A DNA stretch of 64,000 bases from Sinorhizobium arboris LMG 14919 (GCF_000427465.1 NZ_ATYB01000014.1:646317-710316), one strand, 5' to 3'; shown: positions 50,418-58,866, counted from the first letter of the stretch. Notes: generated from the letters alone by a model not told the origin. Program-made: numbers and translations.

Positions 50418-51329
50418 ATGATTGTCCGGTACGAGCGTCCCTATTCCTACGCGGCCCATTGGGCGCGCCGCATCGCCCGCATCGCCTTCATCGTTTTTCT
50501 GCTGTCGCTGCTGGCGCACCGCTTCGGTCCCCTGACGACGCCGCATTTCCTGGCCCTGGCGCTGATTGCCGGGGGCTTTGCTTTCCTTGGCGTGGTATTG
50601 GCAACGGTCGGGCTTACGCGCCTTTGGCAGGTGGCAGCGATCGGCGGCGCCGCTTCCGTTTCGGCACTCTTCTATGCGGCACTCCCGCTCGGGTTCCTCG
50701 GTTATGGAGCCGTGCAATATCTGACGCGGCCGGCACTTTATGAAGTCAGCACCGATACGGTCACGCCGCCACCCTGGATCAGGACGCCGGCAACCGAGGG
50801 AAGCTGGCTCGGGCGGCGCAAGCGTGCGGTGACCCCGAAGGACCGCGACGCGCAGATTGCGGCCTATCCCGGTCTTACCGGCCGGCGCTACGAGGGGGCG
50901 CTCGACCGCGTGTTCCAGGGCGTGCGCAAGGTTGTCGAGCAGACGCGGGTCGCCACCACCGCGGAGTTCGGCGTCGACAATGCGCGGGCGGATCTCGAGG
51001 ACCTCGCGGTGCGACCCGAGGCAGGCGAGGATGCCATCGCCGGCCCGAACGTGATCCCAGTTCCGACCGCGCGGCCCGCACAATTGGTCGACGACGGCAT
51101 ACCAGGACGACGATCCAGCGACGTCGTGCTGCAAGGCGAATGGCGGAGCCTGATCGTCGGCCTTCGTTTCGACGTGCTGATCAGGCTGCGCGAAGAGGCA
51201 GAAACCACCTTCGTCGACCTGCGTGTCGCCTCGCGCTACGGCCGCCATGACCTCGGCATGGGAGCGATGTTTGCTGAGGAATTCCTGCGTGATCTCGACG
51301 CCGAGCTATTGGGGATTGCCGGCGACTAG
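50418..51329 (+). CDS. DUF1499 membrane protein
   Basis: A 303-residue protein. The first 100 residues contain three hydrophobic helices (IAFIVFLLSLLAHRFG; FLALALIAGGFAFLGVVLAT; IGGAASVSALFYAALPLGFL). The soluble remainder matches DUF1499 (YPGLTGRRYEGALDRVFQGV, TTAEFGVDNARADLEDLAV and the VDLRVASRYGRHDLGMGA block). Function unknown. The ribosome site is weak. Convergent with the MBL-fold gene. Confidence 0.8.
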   Translation: MIVRYERPYSYAAHWARRIARIAFIVFLLSLLAHRFGPLTTPHFLALALIAGGFAFLGVVLATVGLTRLWQVAAIGGAASVSALFYAALPLGFLGYGAVQYLTRPALYEVSTDTVTPPPWIRTPATEGSWLGRRKRAVTPKDRDAQIAAYPGLTGRRYEGALDRVFQGVRKVVEQTRVATTAEFGVDNARADLEDLAVRPEAGEDAIAGPNVIPVPTARPAQLVDDGIPGRRSSDVVLQGEWRSLIVGLRFDVLIRLREEAETTFVDLRVASRYGRHDLGMGAMFAEEFLRDLDAELLGIAGD

Positions 51330-51333
51330 TCTG

Positions 51334-51379
51334 GGCGGGATGAGGAAGATCGAGTGCGGGTCTCCGCCCGCATCCCGCC
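51334..51379. terminator. Nested hairpin between convergent genes
   Basis: GGCGGGATG at 51334-51342 pairs with CATCCCGCC at 51371-51379, enclosing an inner GCGGG/CCCGC stem. It lies between the stops of the DUF1499 and MBL-fold genes and may end both transcripts. Confidence 0.55.
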
Positions 51380-51390
51380 TCGACTGCGCC

Positions 51391-52299
51391 TCATATCGGC
51401 CTGTAGGCACCGGTGAGCGACGGCGGTCCTTCGGTTGCGACACGCCCCCGCTCGATAAGATCCTCGAGATGCGCCAGCACCGAGAGTGCCGCAGCACCGT
51501 GCAGCCGCGGGTCGGTCGAGGCATAGATCACCTTTACCATGTCAGCGATCTGCCGGTCGCCCGCGCGCAGGCGATCGAGCACCGCGCGCTCGCGCATCTT
51601 GCGATGTGCCTTCAACGCGCGCACGAAGGAAGCCGGTTCGGTAACTGGGCCGCCATGCCCGGGCAGGTAGAGCCCATCGTCCCGCTGGAGCAACTTGTCG
51701 AGCGAGGCCATGTAATCGGCCATGGCTCCGTCCGGCGGAGCGACGATGCTCGTCGCCCAGGCCATCACATGATCGGCGGAAAAGAGGATTCCGGTTCCAT
51801 CGAGCGCGAAGGCCATGTGGTTGGCCGTGTGGCCCGGCGTCGCCACCGCAGTCAGGCTCCAGCCGTCGCCTTCCACGCGTGCGCCGTCGGAAAGCGCGAC
51901 ATCGGGCACGAAGTCCATGTCCGAACTTTCGGCGAACGGGTTAACCTCGCCGGCGTGCAACGGCCGGGCTGCGCGGTGCGGACCTTCGCCCACGACGATC
52001 GCGCCGGTCGCCCTGGCCAGCCTGCGGACAAGCGGAGAGTGGTCGCGATGTGTGTGGCTGACGGCGATGTGGGTCACTTCGCGCCCCTTAAGTGCGCCCA
52101 TGAGTGCATGGAAATGCGCTTCGTCCTCGGGGCCCGGATCGACCACCACGACCGAGCGGCGGCCGACGATATAGGTATTCGTGCCATGGAAGGTGAAAGG
52201 CCCGGGATTGTTGACGGTGATGCGCTCGACACTCTCGGCAACGTTCACCGCTTCGCCGTGGGCGGGCTTGAAATCGAGATCGAATTCCGGAGCTTGCAT
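51391..52299 (-). CDS. Metallo-beta-lactamase-fold hydrolase (LACTB2/glyoxalase II-like)
   Basis: A 302-residue metal hydrolase. HTHRDHS is the HxHxDH zinc motif, preceded by VVVDPGPEDEAHFHA. The later PGHTANHMAF and FSADHVMAW provide His and Asp ligands, and YLPGHGGPV the last His. A C-terminal winged-helix-like region (about 220-290) is as in LACTB2-type proteins. Possible activities are ribonuclease or thioesterase. ATG 52299 with CAGGAT upstream; the longer frame lacks family sequence. Confidence 0.88.
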   Translation of the reverse strand: MQAPEFDLDFKPAHGEAVNVAESVERITVNNPGPFTFHGTNTYIVGRRSVVVVDPGPEDEAHFHALMGALKGREVTHIAVSHTHRDHSPLVRRLARATGAIVVGEGPHRAARPLHAGEVNPFAESSDMDFVPDVALSDGARVEGDGWSLTAVATPGHTANHMAFALDGTGILFSADHVMAWATSIVAPPDGAMADYMASLDKLLQRDDGLYLPGHGGPVTEPASFVRALKAHRKMRERAVLDRLRAGDRQIADMVKVIYASTDPRLHGAAALSVLAHLEDLIERGRVATEGPPSLTGAYRPI

Positions 52300-52486
52300 A
52301 TCCTGGCTTTCCCATCCACCTGCCGACCTGCCGTCCCGTATGCGCGACCGACTCGGGCCCGACCGGTCGCCCGGCCGTCGGCGCGACCATAGAACAAAGG
52401 GCAGACGCAGAAAACCATCCGTCGTTGCACGACGTTGCGGCCCGAAGCGCAAAGCGATAAATCTGCAGGCGAAACAAAGTTAAGCA

Positions 52487-52514
52487 TTGTGAGCGCGCAC
52501 GAGCTTTGCTAATC
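52487..52514 (+). promoter_or_regulatory. Candidate tRNA-Gln promoter
   Basis: TTGTGA at 52487-52492 and CTAATC at 52509-52514 with 16 nt between them resemble the CTTGAC-N17-CTATAT consensus moderately. A start near 52521 would give a 33-nt 5' leader before the tRNA. Confidence 0.4.
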
Positions 52515-52553
52515 AGGCGCTCGATTTGGCGAGGAGATTCCCGCCAGTTTAGT

Positions 52554-52628
52554 TGGGGCGTAGCCAAGCGGTAAGGCAGCGGTTTTTGGTACCGCCATTC
52601 CCTGGTTCGAATCCAGGCGCCCCAGCCA
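52554..52628 (+). tRNA. tRNA-Gln (anticodon TTG)
   Basis: Full cloverleaf: TGGGGCG pairs with CGCCCCA in the acceptor stem. The GCGGT/ACCGC stem holds the loop TTTTGGT with anticodon TTG. The T arm is CCTGG-TTCGAAT-CCAGG. GCCA ends the 75-nt gene, so CCA is encoded. Its 3' side borders the toxin-antitoxin island. Confidence 0.97.
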
Positions 52629-52633
52629 TCCCC

Positions 52634-52650
52634 TCTTGCTCGCCACATAC
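52634..52650. repeat. Left direct repeat of the tRNA-Gln island (attL-like)
   Basis: TCTTGCTCGCCACATAC begins 6 nt after the tRNA-Gln end and recurs exactly at 54762-54778. Both copies are preceded by GCGCC and CATCCCC blocks, so the duplicated tract is about 35-45 nt with small gaps. This is the signature left by site-specific integration beside a tRNA gene. Confidence 0.65.
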
Positions 52651-52676
52651 CTTTGAACTTTCGCCTCTCAAATTGA

Positions 52677-52692
52677 AACCACTGCAGTGGTT
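52677..52692. promoter_or_regulatory. 16-nt perfect palindrome inside the island
   Basis: AACCACTGCAGTGGTT is a perfect palindrome 260 nt before the antitoxin gene. Its role is unknown: an operator, or a recombination core of the element. The rest of 52651-52890 shows no gene. Confidence 0.35.
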
Positions 52693-52890
52693 GCGTATTG
52701 ACATAAATTCAGCCGTCGGGTGCAATTCCTAATTGCAGTTCCGGTCTCACAGTCTCGCTCGGTATATGCCGCGCGTTTCAGTATTCGTTTAAATGCGCAG
52801 ACAATGCCGAGTGATTGTGCGGAGGAGGGACGCAGAGCTTGGCCCTCTGGAAACTGAGTGCTCGATGAAAATGCCCGAATTCCAGGGACA

Positions 52891-52946
52891 GTAACTTTTA
52901 TTTGCGATTGTAACTTTTTTTCGTTACCATCGCCAAAAAAGGTTAC
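52891..52946 (+). promoter_or_regulatory. GTAAC-repeat operator of the toxin-antitoxin pair
   Basis: Four GTAAC/GTTAC elements lie in 56 nt: GTAACTTTTA (52891), GTAACTTTTTT (52910-52920), CGTTAC (52922-52927) and AAAAAAGGTTAC (52935-52946). The second and fourth form an inverted repeat just before ATG 52952. AbiEi antitoxins autoregulate from inverted repeats at their own promoter, and this layout fits that. Confidence 0.55.
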
Positions 52947-52951
52947 ATACC

Positions 52952-53983
52952 ATGAAAATCAGCGAAGCGACGCTCAATTCATACTTGCAAACGGTCATAG
53001 GCGCACCTACGGATGTGACACGGATCCAAGATCGGCAAGCAAGGTACATCGACAACGCTTACGACAGATACCTGTTGCAGTTGGGGGGGCAGACATTCCT
53101 TGCGATAGTTGTCAAAGACACGCGAGAGTTCACGCCGACGGCGTTTCTGAAACATCTCAAGGTCATCAGGCAGTCCTATCCGATGGACTGGGTGTTGGTG
53201 TTTGAAGACCTTCCCGCTTACGTCGCTCATCGGTTGAGAGCGCACAATATTCCATTCATGGTGCCCTTTCGACAACTGTATTGGCCGTTCATTGGACAAA
53301 TTGTATCGAGCGGCGGACAGCCGACTGCGACAGCACGGCTTGTTGATAAGCTCACGCCGGCTTCCCAAGGGGCGGTCATTGCTGCGCTCACCGGTAAACT
53401 ACCATCGATGGTATCGGTGTCCGATCTAGCCGCAGCTCTTCAGCTATCAAAAATGTCGGCATCAAGAATAGCAAACGAGCTGGTGGCAGCCGGCATTGCA
53501 GAAGACAGCCGTATGGGTCGCGAACGCATGCTGATCTTGCCCGACGAAACCATTGCAATCTGGGAAACAGCGTTGCCCTATCTCACGTCTCCAGTTCGGC
53601 AATCGTTCTACGTTTTTCTGGACGACATGCCAGTTGAACGGCGACTAAAGGCAGGGGAGACGGGGTTAGCCGCGAAGACGATGCTTGCCCCTCCACGTGT
53701 TCCCACGTTCGCAGTAGGGAGGGACTTCGCAAATGACCTCCAATCACGGGCACTCAACGCACTCGATAACGCGGACGACGGTGAAGCGGTGTGCTTGGTC
53801 GAAAAGTGGAAATATGATCCGCGAACAACTGCTGACGGTAACGTTGTGGACAGGTTTTCTCTCTACCTCAGCTTGAGAGACCGCCCGGATGAACGGCTGC
53901 AAATCGCCCTTGAAGAATTAATGGAGCAGTATTTTGATCCACGGTATCGACCTATTCAGAGCCCATTTCGCCGACCATTCTGA
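52952..53983 (+). CDS. AbiEi-like antitoxin / winged-helix regulator
   Basis: A 343-residue protein. Residues about 1-125 form an unassigned domain (FLAIVVKDTREFTPTAFLKH; VLVFEDLPAYVAHRLRAHNI; PFMVPFRQLYWPFIG). A winged helix follows at about 135-200 (VSDLAAALQLSKMSASRIAN, ELVAAGIAEDSRMGRERML). A 140-residue C-terminal domain ends the protein. The winged helix beside a nucleotidyltransferase gene is the AbiE type IV layout, where the first protein represses the operon and neutralises the toxin. Its last 50 nt overlap the toxin gene. Codon use is less GC-biased than its neighbours. Confidence 0.65.
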   Translation: MKISEATLNSYLQTVIGAPTDVTRIQDRQARYIDNAYDRYLLQLGGQTFLAIVVKDTREFTPTAFLKHLKVIRQSYPMDWVLVFEDLPAYVAHRLRAHNIPFMVPFRQLYWPFIGQIVSSGGQPTATARLVDKLTPASQGAVIAALTGKLPSMVSVSDLAAALQLSKMSASRIANELVAAGIAEDSRMGRERMLILPDETIAIWETALPYLTSPVRQSFYVFLDDMPVERRLKAGETGLAAKTMLAPPRVPTFAVGRDFANDLQSRALNALDNADDGEAVCLVEKWKYDPRTTADGNVVDRFSLYLSLRDRPDERLQIALEELMEQYFDPRYRPIQSPFRRPF

Positions 53984-54692
53984 CAAATACGTATTGATTG
54001 GCGGTTCGGCCTCTTATCTCCTTATGGAGGACCGAGGCTTTGATCCGCGCTTGACCAAGGATTTGGATATAGTTCTAACGCTTGAGGCGATTGATCAATC
54101 GTTCCTGAAAGATTTCTGGCAGTTTGTTTCGGATGGCGGCTATCAACTTCAAGAGAAAAGCACTGGTGAGAAACGAGTCTATCGTTTCCAAAAGCCGACA
54201 AACGAAAAGTATCCGTTCATGCTTGAACTGTTCTCTCGTGCGCCGGACGGCCTGGAGCTTGGAGAACAGTCGAGGCTGACCCCAATTCCCGCCGACGAAG
54301 AAGTCTCCAGTCTATCCGCAATCCTTCTAGACGAGAACTACTACAAACTAATTCAAGCCAACCGGAAAGAGATTGACGGAGTCACAATCGTTCATGAGGG
54401 ATGCCTGATCCCGCTGAAGGCCTACGCCTGGATTGATTTGCGTGCACGGCGCGAACGCGGTGAACAGGTCGATTCCAAGAACATTAAGAAGCATGAGGGC
54501 GACATCCTTCGGCTTTCCCAATTGCTGTCTCCTGACGACCGTTTCGAAATTCCTGAGCTAGCGCAGGAACATCTGAGGGAATTTCTTGAAACTGTCGAAG
54601 ACAGGTCCAACCGGGACCTCGCGGCTATCGGGATTTCGGACACGATGGATAACATAAAAGCTGTGTTATTGAGCGTCTTCATGAAGGCGTGA
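53934..54692 (+). CDS. AbiEii-like nucleotidyltransferase toxin
   Basis: A 252-residue protein of the nucleotidyltransferase fold. YVLIGGSASYLLMEDRGFDP followed by TKDLDIVL gives the GGS (23-25) and D-x-D (D43, D45) catalytic motifs. The later IPLKAYAWIDLRARRERGEQ and VDSKNIKKHEGDILRL fit AbiEii-type toxins, which may add nucleotides to tRNA ends. TTG 53934 is the only early start in frame (a stop lies at 53919) and GGAG sits 7 nt before it. Overlap with the antitoxin indicates coupled translation. Confidence 0.68.
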   Translation: MIHGIDLFRAHFADHSDKYVLIGGSASYLLMEDRGFDPRLTKDLDIVLTLEAIDQSFLKDFWQFVSDGGYQLQEKSTGEKRVYRFQKPTNEKYPFMLELFSRAPDGLELGEQSRLTPIPADEEVSSLSAILLDENYYKLIQANRKEIDGVTIVHEGCLIPLKAYAWIDLRARRERGEQVDSKNIKKHEGDILRLSQLLSPDDRFEIPELAQEHLREFLETVEDRSNRDLAAIGISDTMDNIKAVLLSVFMKA

Positions 54693-54761
54693 GGGGCTCC
54701 TGCGTTCTGACAGCAACGTCTGTACACCGCCAAAGCCCCAGAGCGCCTCATCCCCGGACCT

Positions 54762-54778
54762 TCTTGCTCGCCACATAC
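54762..54778. repeat. Right direct repeat of the tRNA-Gln island (attR-like)
   Basis: TCTTGCTCGCCACATAC, identical to 52634-52650, lies 70 nt past the toxin stop. GAGCGCCTCATCCCC just before it partly repeats the tRNA 3' end. The 54693-55074 stretch has no other recognisable gene. Confidence 0.65.
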
Positions 54779-55074
54779 ATCCGAAGATTGGATTAGAGGC
54801 CGGCCTATTGAAGGACGGGCGATGAGGGCTACGCGCTTCCGCTGGTTGCTCCCGCGTAACCGCCGAGGCTCTAATCGCCGCTGGGTGAAAGTTCAGTAGC
54901 AGGTCAAGCCGTACACAGTTTTCCTCATCCCTTTCCAGGCGGAGCGCAACCGACTCAATTCAGTCGGCGGGTTGGACATTCCGGCCAGCAACCTTATTGT
55001 TCCCCCGACTTGCCAGCTCGACCTGATCGCGCTCGGCAAACACATGAAGCGGCATTGCGGAACAAGGACTGAAG

Positions 55075-57687
55075 ATGACGAGCATGCGAATACCTCTTCG
55101 TCGCGCTTGCGCGGCGGGCAATCTTTTCGGGGCGCCGAAGCTTTCGGCCGGGGCATTGTTTCGCTTGCTTCTCGTCGCGTCTCTGCTGGTATTTTCATCA
55201 GCTTCGCTGGCTCAGGAGAGTAGTGGAGCGCCGCCGGAAGCCAGCGCGGCGACTGATGTCCAGGGCCAGACGGATTCCCTGCTGCAAGTGCCGCCGCAAG
55301 CCTTTCCGGAGGAGCAGGCGCGCATCGATGCCTGGCGGGCGACGCTTGAGCGCGTGGAGCGTGGGCTGCAAGCCGAGCACATCGACGACGCCACCCTCTC
55401 CGATCTGCGCCGGCAGCTCGGTACCATCCCGATGCATGCCGCCGGGCTCAAGGCGAGCCTGCAGCCGCGACTGCAGGCGGTCAACCAGCGTGTCGAGCAG
55501 TTGAAGCCTGCCGATGAGCGCGCTGCCCTCAATCAGACCGAAGCGATCAAGCTCGAACAGGCGCAGCTCCAGTCGGAGGCGGCCGGTCTTCAGAGCATAG
55601 TGCAGCAGGCGGATTTCATAGCGCTGCGCGCGCAGCAGGACATCGACATTATCGGAGAACGGCGGCGGGCACTCTTCACAAGCTCTATCCTGCAGCGCTC
55701 GCAAAGCCTTGCGGATCCTTCTTTCTGGCTCGATCTGGCCGCCGCGACACCGTCGACGCTCGCCAATCAATCGAGCGTCGTCGGGCACTGGTTCGGCGTC
55801 CTGATCGAGCGCACCGGCCGTTCGGCCGCGGGCATTCTCGTCGTAGTGATCGGCTTCGCCGCCTTTCTTCTGTCGCCGGGCCGACGCTGGCTGACCCGGC
55901 GCACGAGCCGTGATCCTTCGGTGCTCCACCCATCCGGGCTCGCCAAGGCGACCGCAGCGGCAGCCATAACGCTTGCCAACCTCCTGATACCGGCAATCGC
56001 CTTCTTCGTGCTCTACCAGGCGATGTCGACTTTGGGTGTTCTTCCCGCAGATCTGGCGACGGTCCTCAGACCCGTCTTCTTCGGATTGACCTTCGCATCT
56101 TTCTTTTACGGTCTCTCCATCGCCGTGCTCGCGCCCGAACGGCCGAGCTGGCGCCTCGTCGGCGTCACCGACGCGGCGGCCGAGAGGTTGATTCCGGTCA
56201 TCGTTGCGATGGCATTGATCAATGCCGGCGGCCTTGCCCTCGATGCGTTTCTGAAGGCCACGCATGCGCCTTTGTCCTTTGCCGTCGCGGCACAGGGCCT
56301 CGGCGCCATCGCGCTCGGCATCCTCGCGATGATCGCGCTCAGATTGGTCGCGCGCGAAGACGACGACGAGGGCCACCAGGGGACGAGCTCGGCTTGGCGG
56401 CTTCTGATTCCCGTTACCTGGGCGGTCGCCGCGCTCACCATCGTCGCGCCCCTTGCCGGCTTTGTGGCCTTTGGCCGCTTCGCCGCGCTCCAGATCGTCT
56501 TCACGACGGCAGTGCTGATGAGCCTCGTGCTCTTGCTGCGCCTTGCCGACGAGGCGATTTCCTGCGGCTTTTCGGTGCAGACCCGGATCGGCGGCTTCAT
56601 GCGGCAGGCGATCGGGTTCAAGCCCAATACGATCAGCCAGATCGGCGTGATCCTTGCCGGCTTCGCGCGTCTGGTCGTGATCATGATTGCAATCATGGCC
56701 CTTCTTGCGCCCTGGGGCATCCAATCGGAGGACGTGGTCGGCACCTTCGCCTCCGCCTTCTTCGGTTTCGAGATCGGCGGCTTCTCGTTTTCGCCTTCGG
56801 CTATCCTCGGCGCGATCGTCGTCTTCATCATCGTAATCGTCGCTACGCGCGGTTTTCAGAGGTGGCTGGACGGCCGCCTCTTGCCGCAGACCAGCCTCGA
56901 CGCGGGCCTCAGGACATCAATCCATACGGGCGTCGGCTATGTCGGTGCGGCGATCGCGGGACTCGTGGCTTTCTCCTATGCGGGTCTCAATCTTCAGAAC
57001 GTCGCCATCGTTGCCAGCGCGCTGTCCGTCGGTATCGGTTTCGGCCTCCAGTCCATCGTCAACAACTTCGTCAGCGGGATCATCCTGCTTGCCGAACGGC
57101 CCTTCAAGGTCGGCGACCGCATCGAGGTGGGCCAAAACATGGGGATCGTCCAGCGCGTCAGCGTCAGGGCTACCCAGATCCAGACCTTCGACAATGTGAC
57201 GGTGATCGTACCCAATGCCGACCTGATCAGCGGCCAGGTGGTCAACTGGATGCATGGCGACTTTTCGGCGCGCCTGAAGATTCCCGTGGGGGTCTCCTAT
57301 GATTCGGACCCGGAGCAGGTGAAGCGGGTGTTGCTGGAAATCGCGAACGAGAATCCGCGCGTCCTGCAAATTCCCGAGCCTTTCGTATCCTTTACCGATT
57401 TCGGAGCCGATGCCCTGCAGTTCACTCTGTTCTGCCACGTCGGCAACATCAACGCCGATGCGGGCGCGGCGAGCGATATGCGTTTCGAAATAGCGAAACG
57501 CTTCCGTGAGGAAAAAATCGAAATGCCTTTCGGGCAGCGCGACATCCATCTTCGCGATCTCGCCAGCATCGAAGGATTGGTGCGCGACGTGCTCGGCGGC
57601 CGCACGGCGCCTGCCGCTGCTCCCTCTCCCCCGGCGCAGGCGCGCACGAAGCGCAGGAAGAGCCCGGTGGAGGCGACCGACGACTAA
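55075..57687 (+). CDS. Large MscS-family mechanosensitive channel with DUF3772 domain
   Basis: An 870-residue membrane protein. A signal peptide (LLLVASLLVFSSASLAQ) precedes a periplasmic coiled DUF3772 region (about 60-220), then about ten membrane helices. The pore and beta domain carry the MscS signature ALSVGIGFGLQSIVNNFVSG with AERPFKVGDRIEVGQ near residues 650-690. An Arg/Lys-rich cytoplasmic tail ends the protein. It should release solutes on osmotic downshock, as MscK/YjeP-type channels do. ATG 55075 or 55084. Confidence 0.92.
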   Translation: MTSMRIPLRRACAAGNLFGAPKLSAGALFRLLLVASLLVFSSASLAQESSGAPPEASAATDVQGQTDSLLQVPPQAFPEEQARIDAWRATLERVERGLQAEHIDDATLSDLRRQLGTIPMHAAGLKASLQPRLQAVNQRVEQLKPADERAALNQTEAIKLEQAQLQSEAAGLQSIVQQADFIALRAQQDIDIIGERRRALFTSSILQRSQSLADPSFWLDLAAATPSTLANQSSVVGHWFGVLIERTGRSAAGILVVVIGFAAFLLSPGRRWLTRRTSRDPSVLHPSGLAKATAAAAITLANLLIPAIAFFVLYQAMSTLGVLPADLATVLRPVFFGLTFASFFYGLSIAVLAPERPSWRLVGVTDAAAERLIPVIVAMALINAGGLALDAFLKATHAPLSFAVAAQGLGAIALGILAMIALRLVAREDDDEGHQGTSSAWRLLIPVTWAVAALTIVAPLAGFVAFGRFAALQIVFTTAVLMSLVLLLRLADEAISCGFSVQTRIGGFMRQAIGFKPNTISQIGVILAGFARLVVIMIAIMALLAPWGIQSEDVVGTFASAFFGFEIGGFSFSPSAILGAIVVFIIVIVATRGFQRWLDGRLLPQTSLDAGLRTSIHTGVGYVGAAIAGLVAFSYAGLNLQNVAIVASALSVGIGFGLQSIVNNFVSGIILLAERPFKVGDRIEVGQNMGIVQRVSVRATQIQTFDNVTVIVPNADLISGQVVNWMHGDFSARLKIPVGVSYDSDPEQVKRVLLEIANENPRVLQIPEPFVSFTDFGADALQFTLFCHVGNINADAGAASDMRFEIAKRFREEKIEMPFGQRDIHLRDLASIEGLVRDVLGGRTAPAAAPSPPAQARTKRRKSPVEATDD

Positions 57688-57759
57688 TGCTGTGATGCCG
57701 TTCCGGACTTATGAAGCCCGCTGGCTTTCGACGGCAGGCCGACATGGCCGATGCGGCTG

Positions 57760-57859
57760 GAGCGTTTCAGTGCTCCATCGCACTGAAACACTCTAACCTT
57801 GGCACTACGCAGTTCCGAACGGAAAACCGTTCCGCACATTTCCTGGAAGTGCCAGGAAA
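57760..57859. repeat. Three consecutive hairpins between convergent genes
   Basis: GAGCGTTTCAGTG/CACTGAAACACTC (57760-57793, one mismatch), GAACGG-AAAA-CCGTTC (57817-57832) and TTTCCTGG/CCAGGAAA (57839-57859) are stacked within 100 nt between the mscS-type gene and a lipoprotein gene. This looks like a dispersed mosaic repeat that could also stop transcription from both sides. Confidence 0.6.
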
Positions 57860-57863
57860 CAGC

Positions 57864-58277
57864 CTACTCCGCCTTCGCGCCGGCCAGGAACTCCTCGCAC
57901 CAGCTCGGGCCGTCCGGGCGTTTGCGGTCGCCGACGATGCGGATCGCGCGGATGACGTAGTCGGACGAGACGGTGAGCTGAACGGAGCAGCTCAGATATT
58001 CCGTGCGCGCAGCCGAGATGCGCTTGCCGCGTTTACCGTCGGCGGTCTTTTCGTATTCGGCCGCGATTTTGCGCGTCTGGTAGCCGCCCTTCCAGCTGTA
58101 AACGGTGTCGCCGCCGGCTTCGACGTCGGAAAGCGGTGGGCCGAACTTGGCAAAAAAGGGTCCGGCCGGCTGGCCGAGCCAGCGCGCCTCGACCGCATTT
58201 CTCGTAATGCCCGTCGTCGTCGTACAGCCGGCAAGAAGCAGCCCGAGGGCGCCCGCCGTCATCATGCGGAAATTCAT
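57864..58277 (-). CDS. Lipoprotein of unknown function
   Basis: A 137-residue protein: MMTAGALGLLLAGCTTTTG is a lipobox signal. The mature domain has the SmpA/OmlA-like flavour of small envelope proteins (RWLGQPAGPFFAKFGPPLSD, TVYSWKGGYQTRKIAAEY) with a late Cys pair (YLSCSVQL, WCEEF). AGGGACAG before ATG 58277. No function assigned. Confidence 0.75.
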   Translation of the reverse strand: MNFRMMTAGALGLLLAGCTTTTGITRNAVEARWLGQPAGPFFAKFGPPLSDVEAGGDTVYSWKGGYQTRKIAAEYEKTADGKRGKRISAARTEYLSCSVQLTVSSDYVIRAIRIVGDRKRPDGPSWCEEFLAGAKAE

Positions 58278-58457
58278 GTGTCTGTCCCTTAGATATGTCC
58301 TGAACCTGCGGCGCGGAACGGCCGGAATTCCCGGTTTTCCTTGCAGTCCGCCGAGGCTCTAGCGCCAAAATCCGCGAAAGAAAATCGGCCCGGACAGTCG
58401 CAACCGAGGAATTTGGCAAGCGTTGCAGAAACGCCCTAATCCCAGCGTGGCGGGCAC

Positions 58458-58479
58458 CTGCCGCCGGGCGGGTTTTTTT
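58458..58479 (+). terminator. Strong intrinsic terminator without an upstream plus-strand gene
   Basis: CCTGCC (58458-58463) pairs with GGCGGG (58467-58472), followed by seven T. It faces the plus strand although the preceding gene is on the minus strand. Either it ends an unannotated transcript starting after 58278 or it insulates the tRNA-Pro promoter. Confidence 0.65.
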
Positions 58480-58510
58480 GACTGTAGAGCGGTCTTTTTT
58501 GAGATAGGCG

Positions 58511-58539
58511 CTTGTGAAATCAAAAATGCTGTTCTATAG
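58511..58539 (+). promoter_or_regulatory. Sigma70 promoter of tRNA-Pro
   Basis: CTTGTG at 58511-58516 and CTATAG at 58534-58539 with exactly 17 nt between them match the sinorhizobial consensus at nearly every base. The start would fall near 58546, nine nt before the tRNA. Confidence 0.75.
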
Positions 58540-58554
58540 AGGCGCCGCTGGTCA

Positions 58555-58631
58555 CGGAGTGTAGCGCAGTCTGGTAGCGCACCACGTTCGGGACGTGGGG
58601 GTCGAGTGTTCGAATCACTCCACTCCGACCA
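58555..58631 (+). tRNA. tRNA-Pro (anticodon CGG)
   Basis: CGGAGTG pairs with CACTCCG, the CCACG/CGTGG stem holds loop TTCGGGA with anticodon CGG, and the T arm is GAGTG-TTCGAAT-CACTC. ACCA ends the 77-nt gene. Confidence 0.97.
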
Positions 58632-58866
58632 GCGGAAACACTCATCCGTTTATTGTTTTCCAGCCGGCTTCTTTGCCCCGGGCGCCCGAGCGACTCCCGG
58701 CCGATGGCCGCAAACGCCTCGCTCAACCAAGATGGAGCGGGGCAGGCGAAACCTCCTCTGCCATTCTTTTATTGTTCACAGGGAAACGGGCTGTTCTCGA
58801 AACTCCGTCTTATCGGAGTGAACAATCGGCGCGAATATGCTTCAAAAGCGCAACCGTGAGGCAGCG

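Noticed and set aside
55198..56724. 508-codon minus-strand frame
   Set aside because: Antisense of the MscS-family gene.
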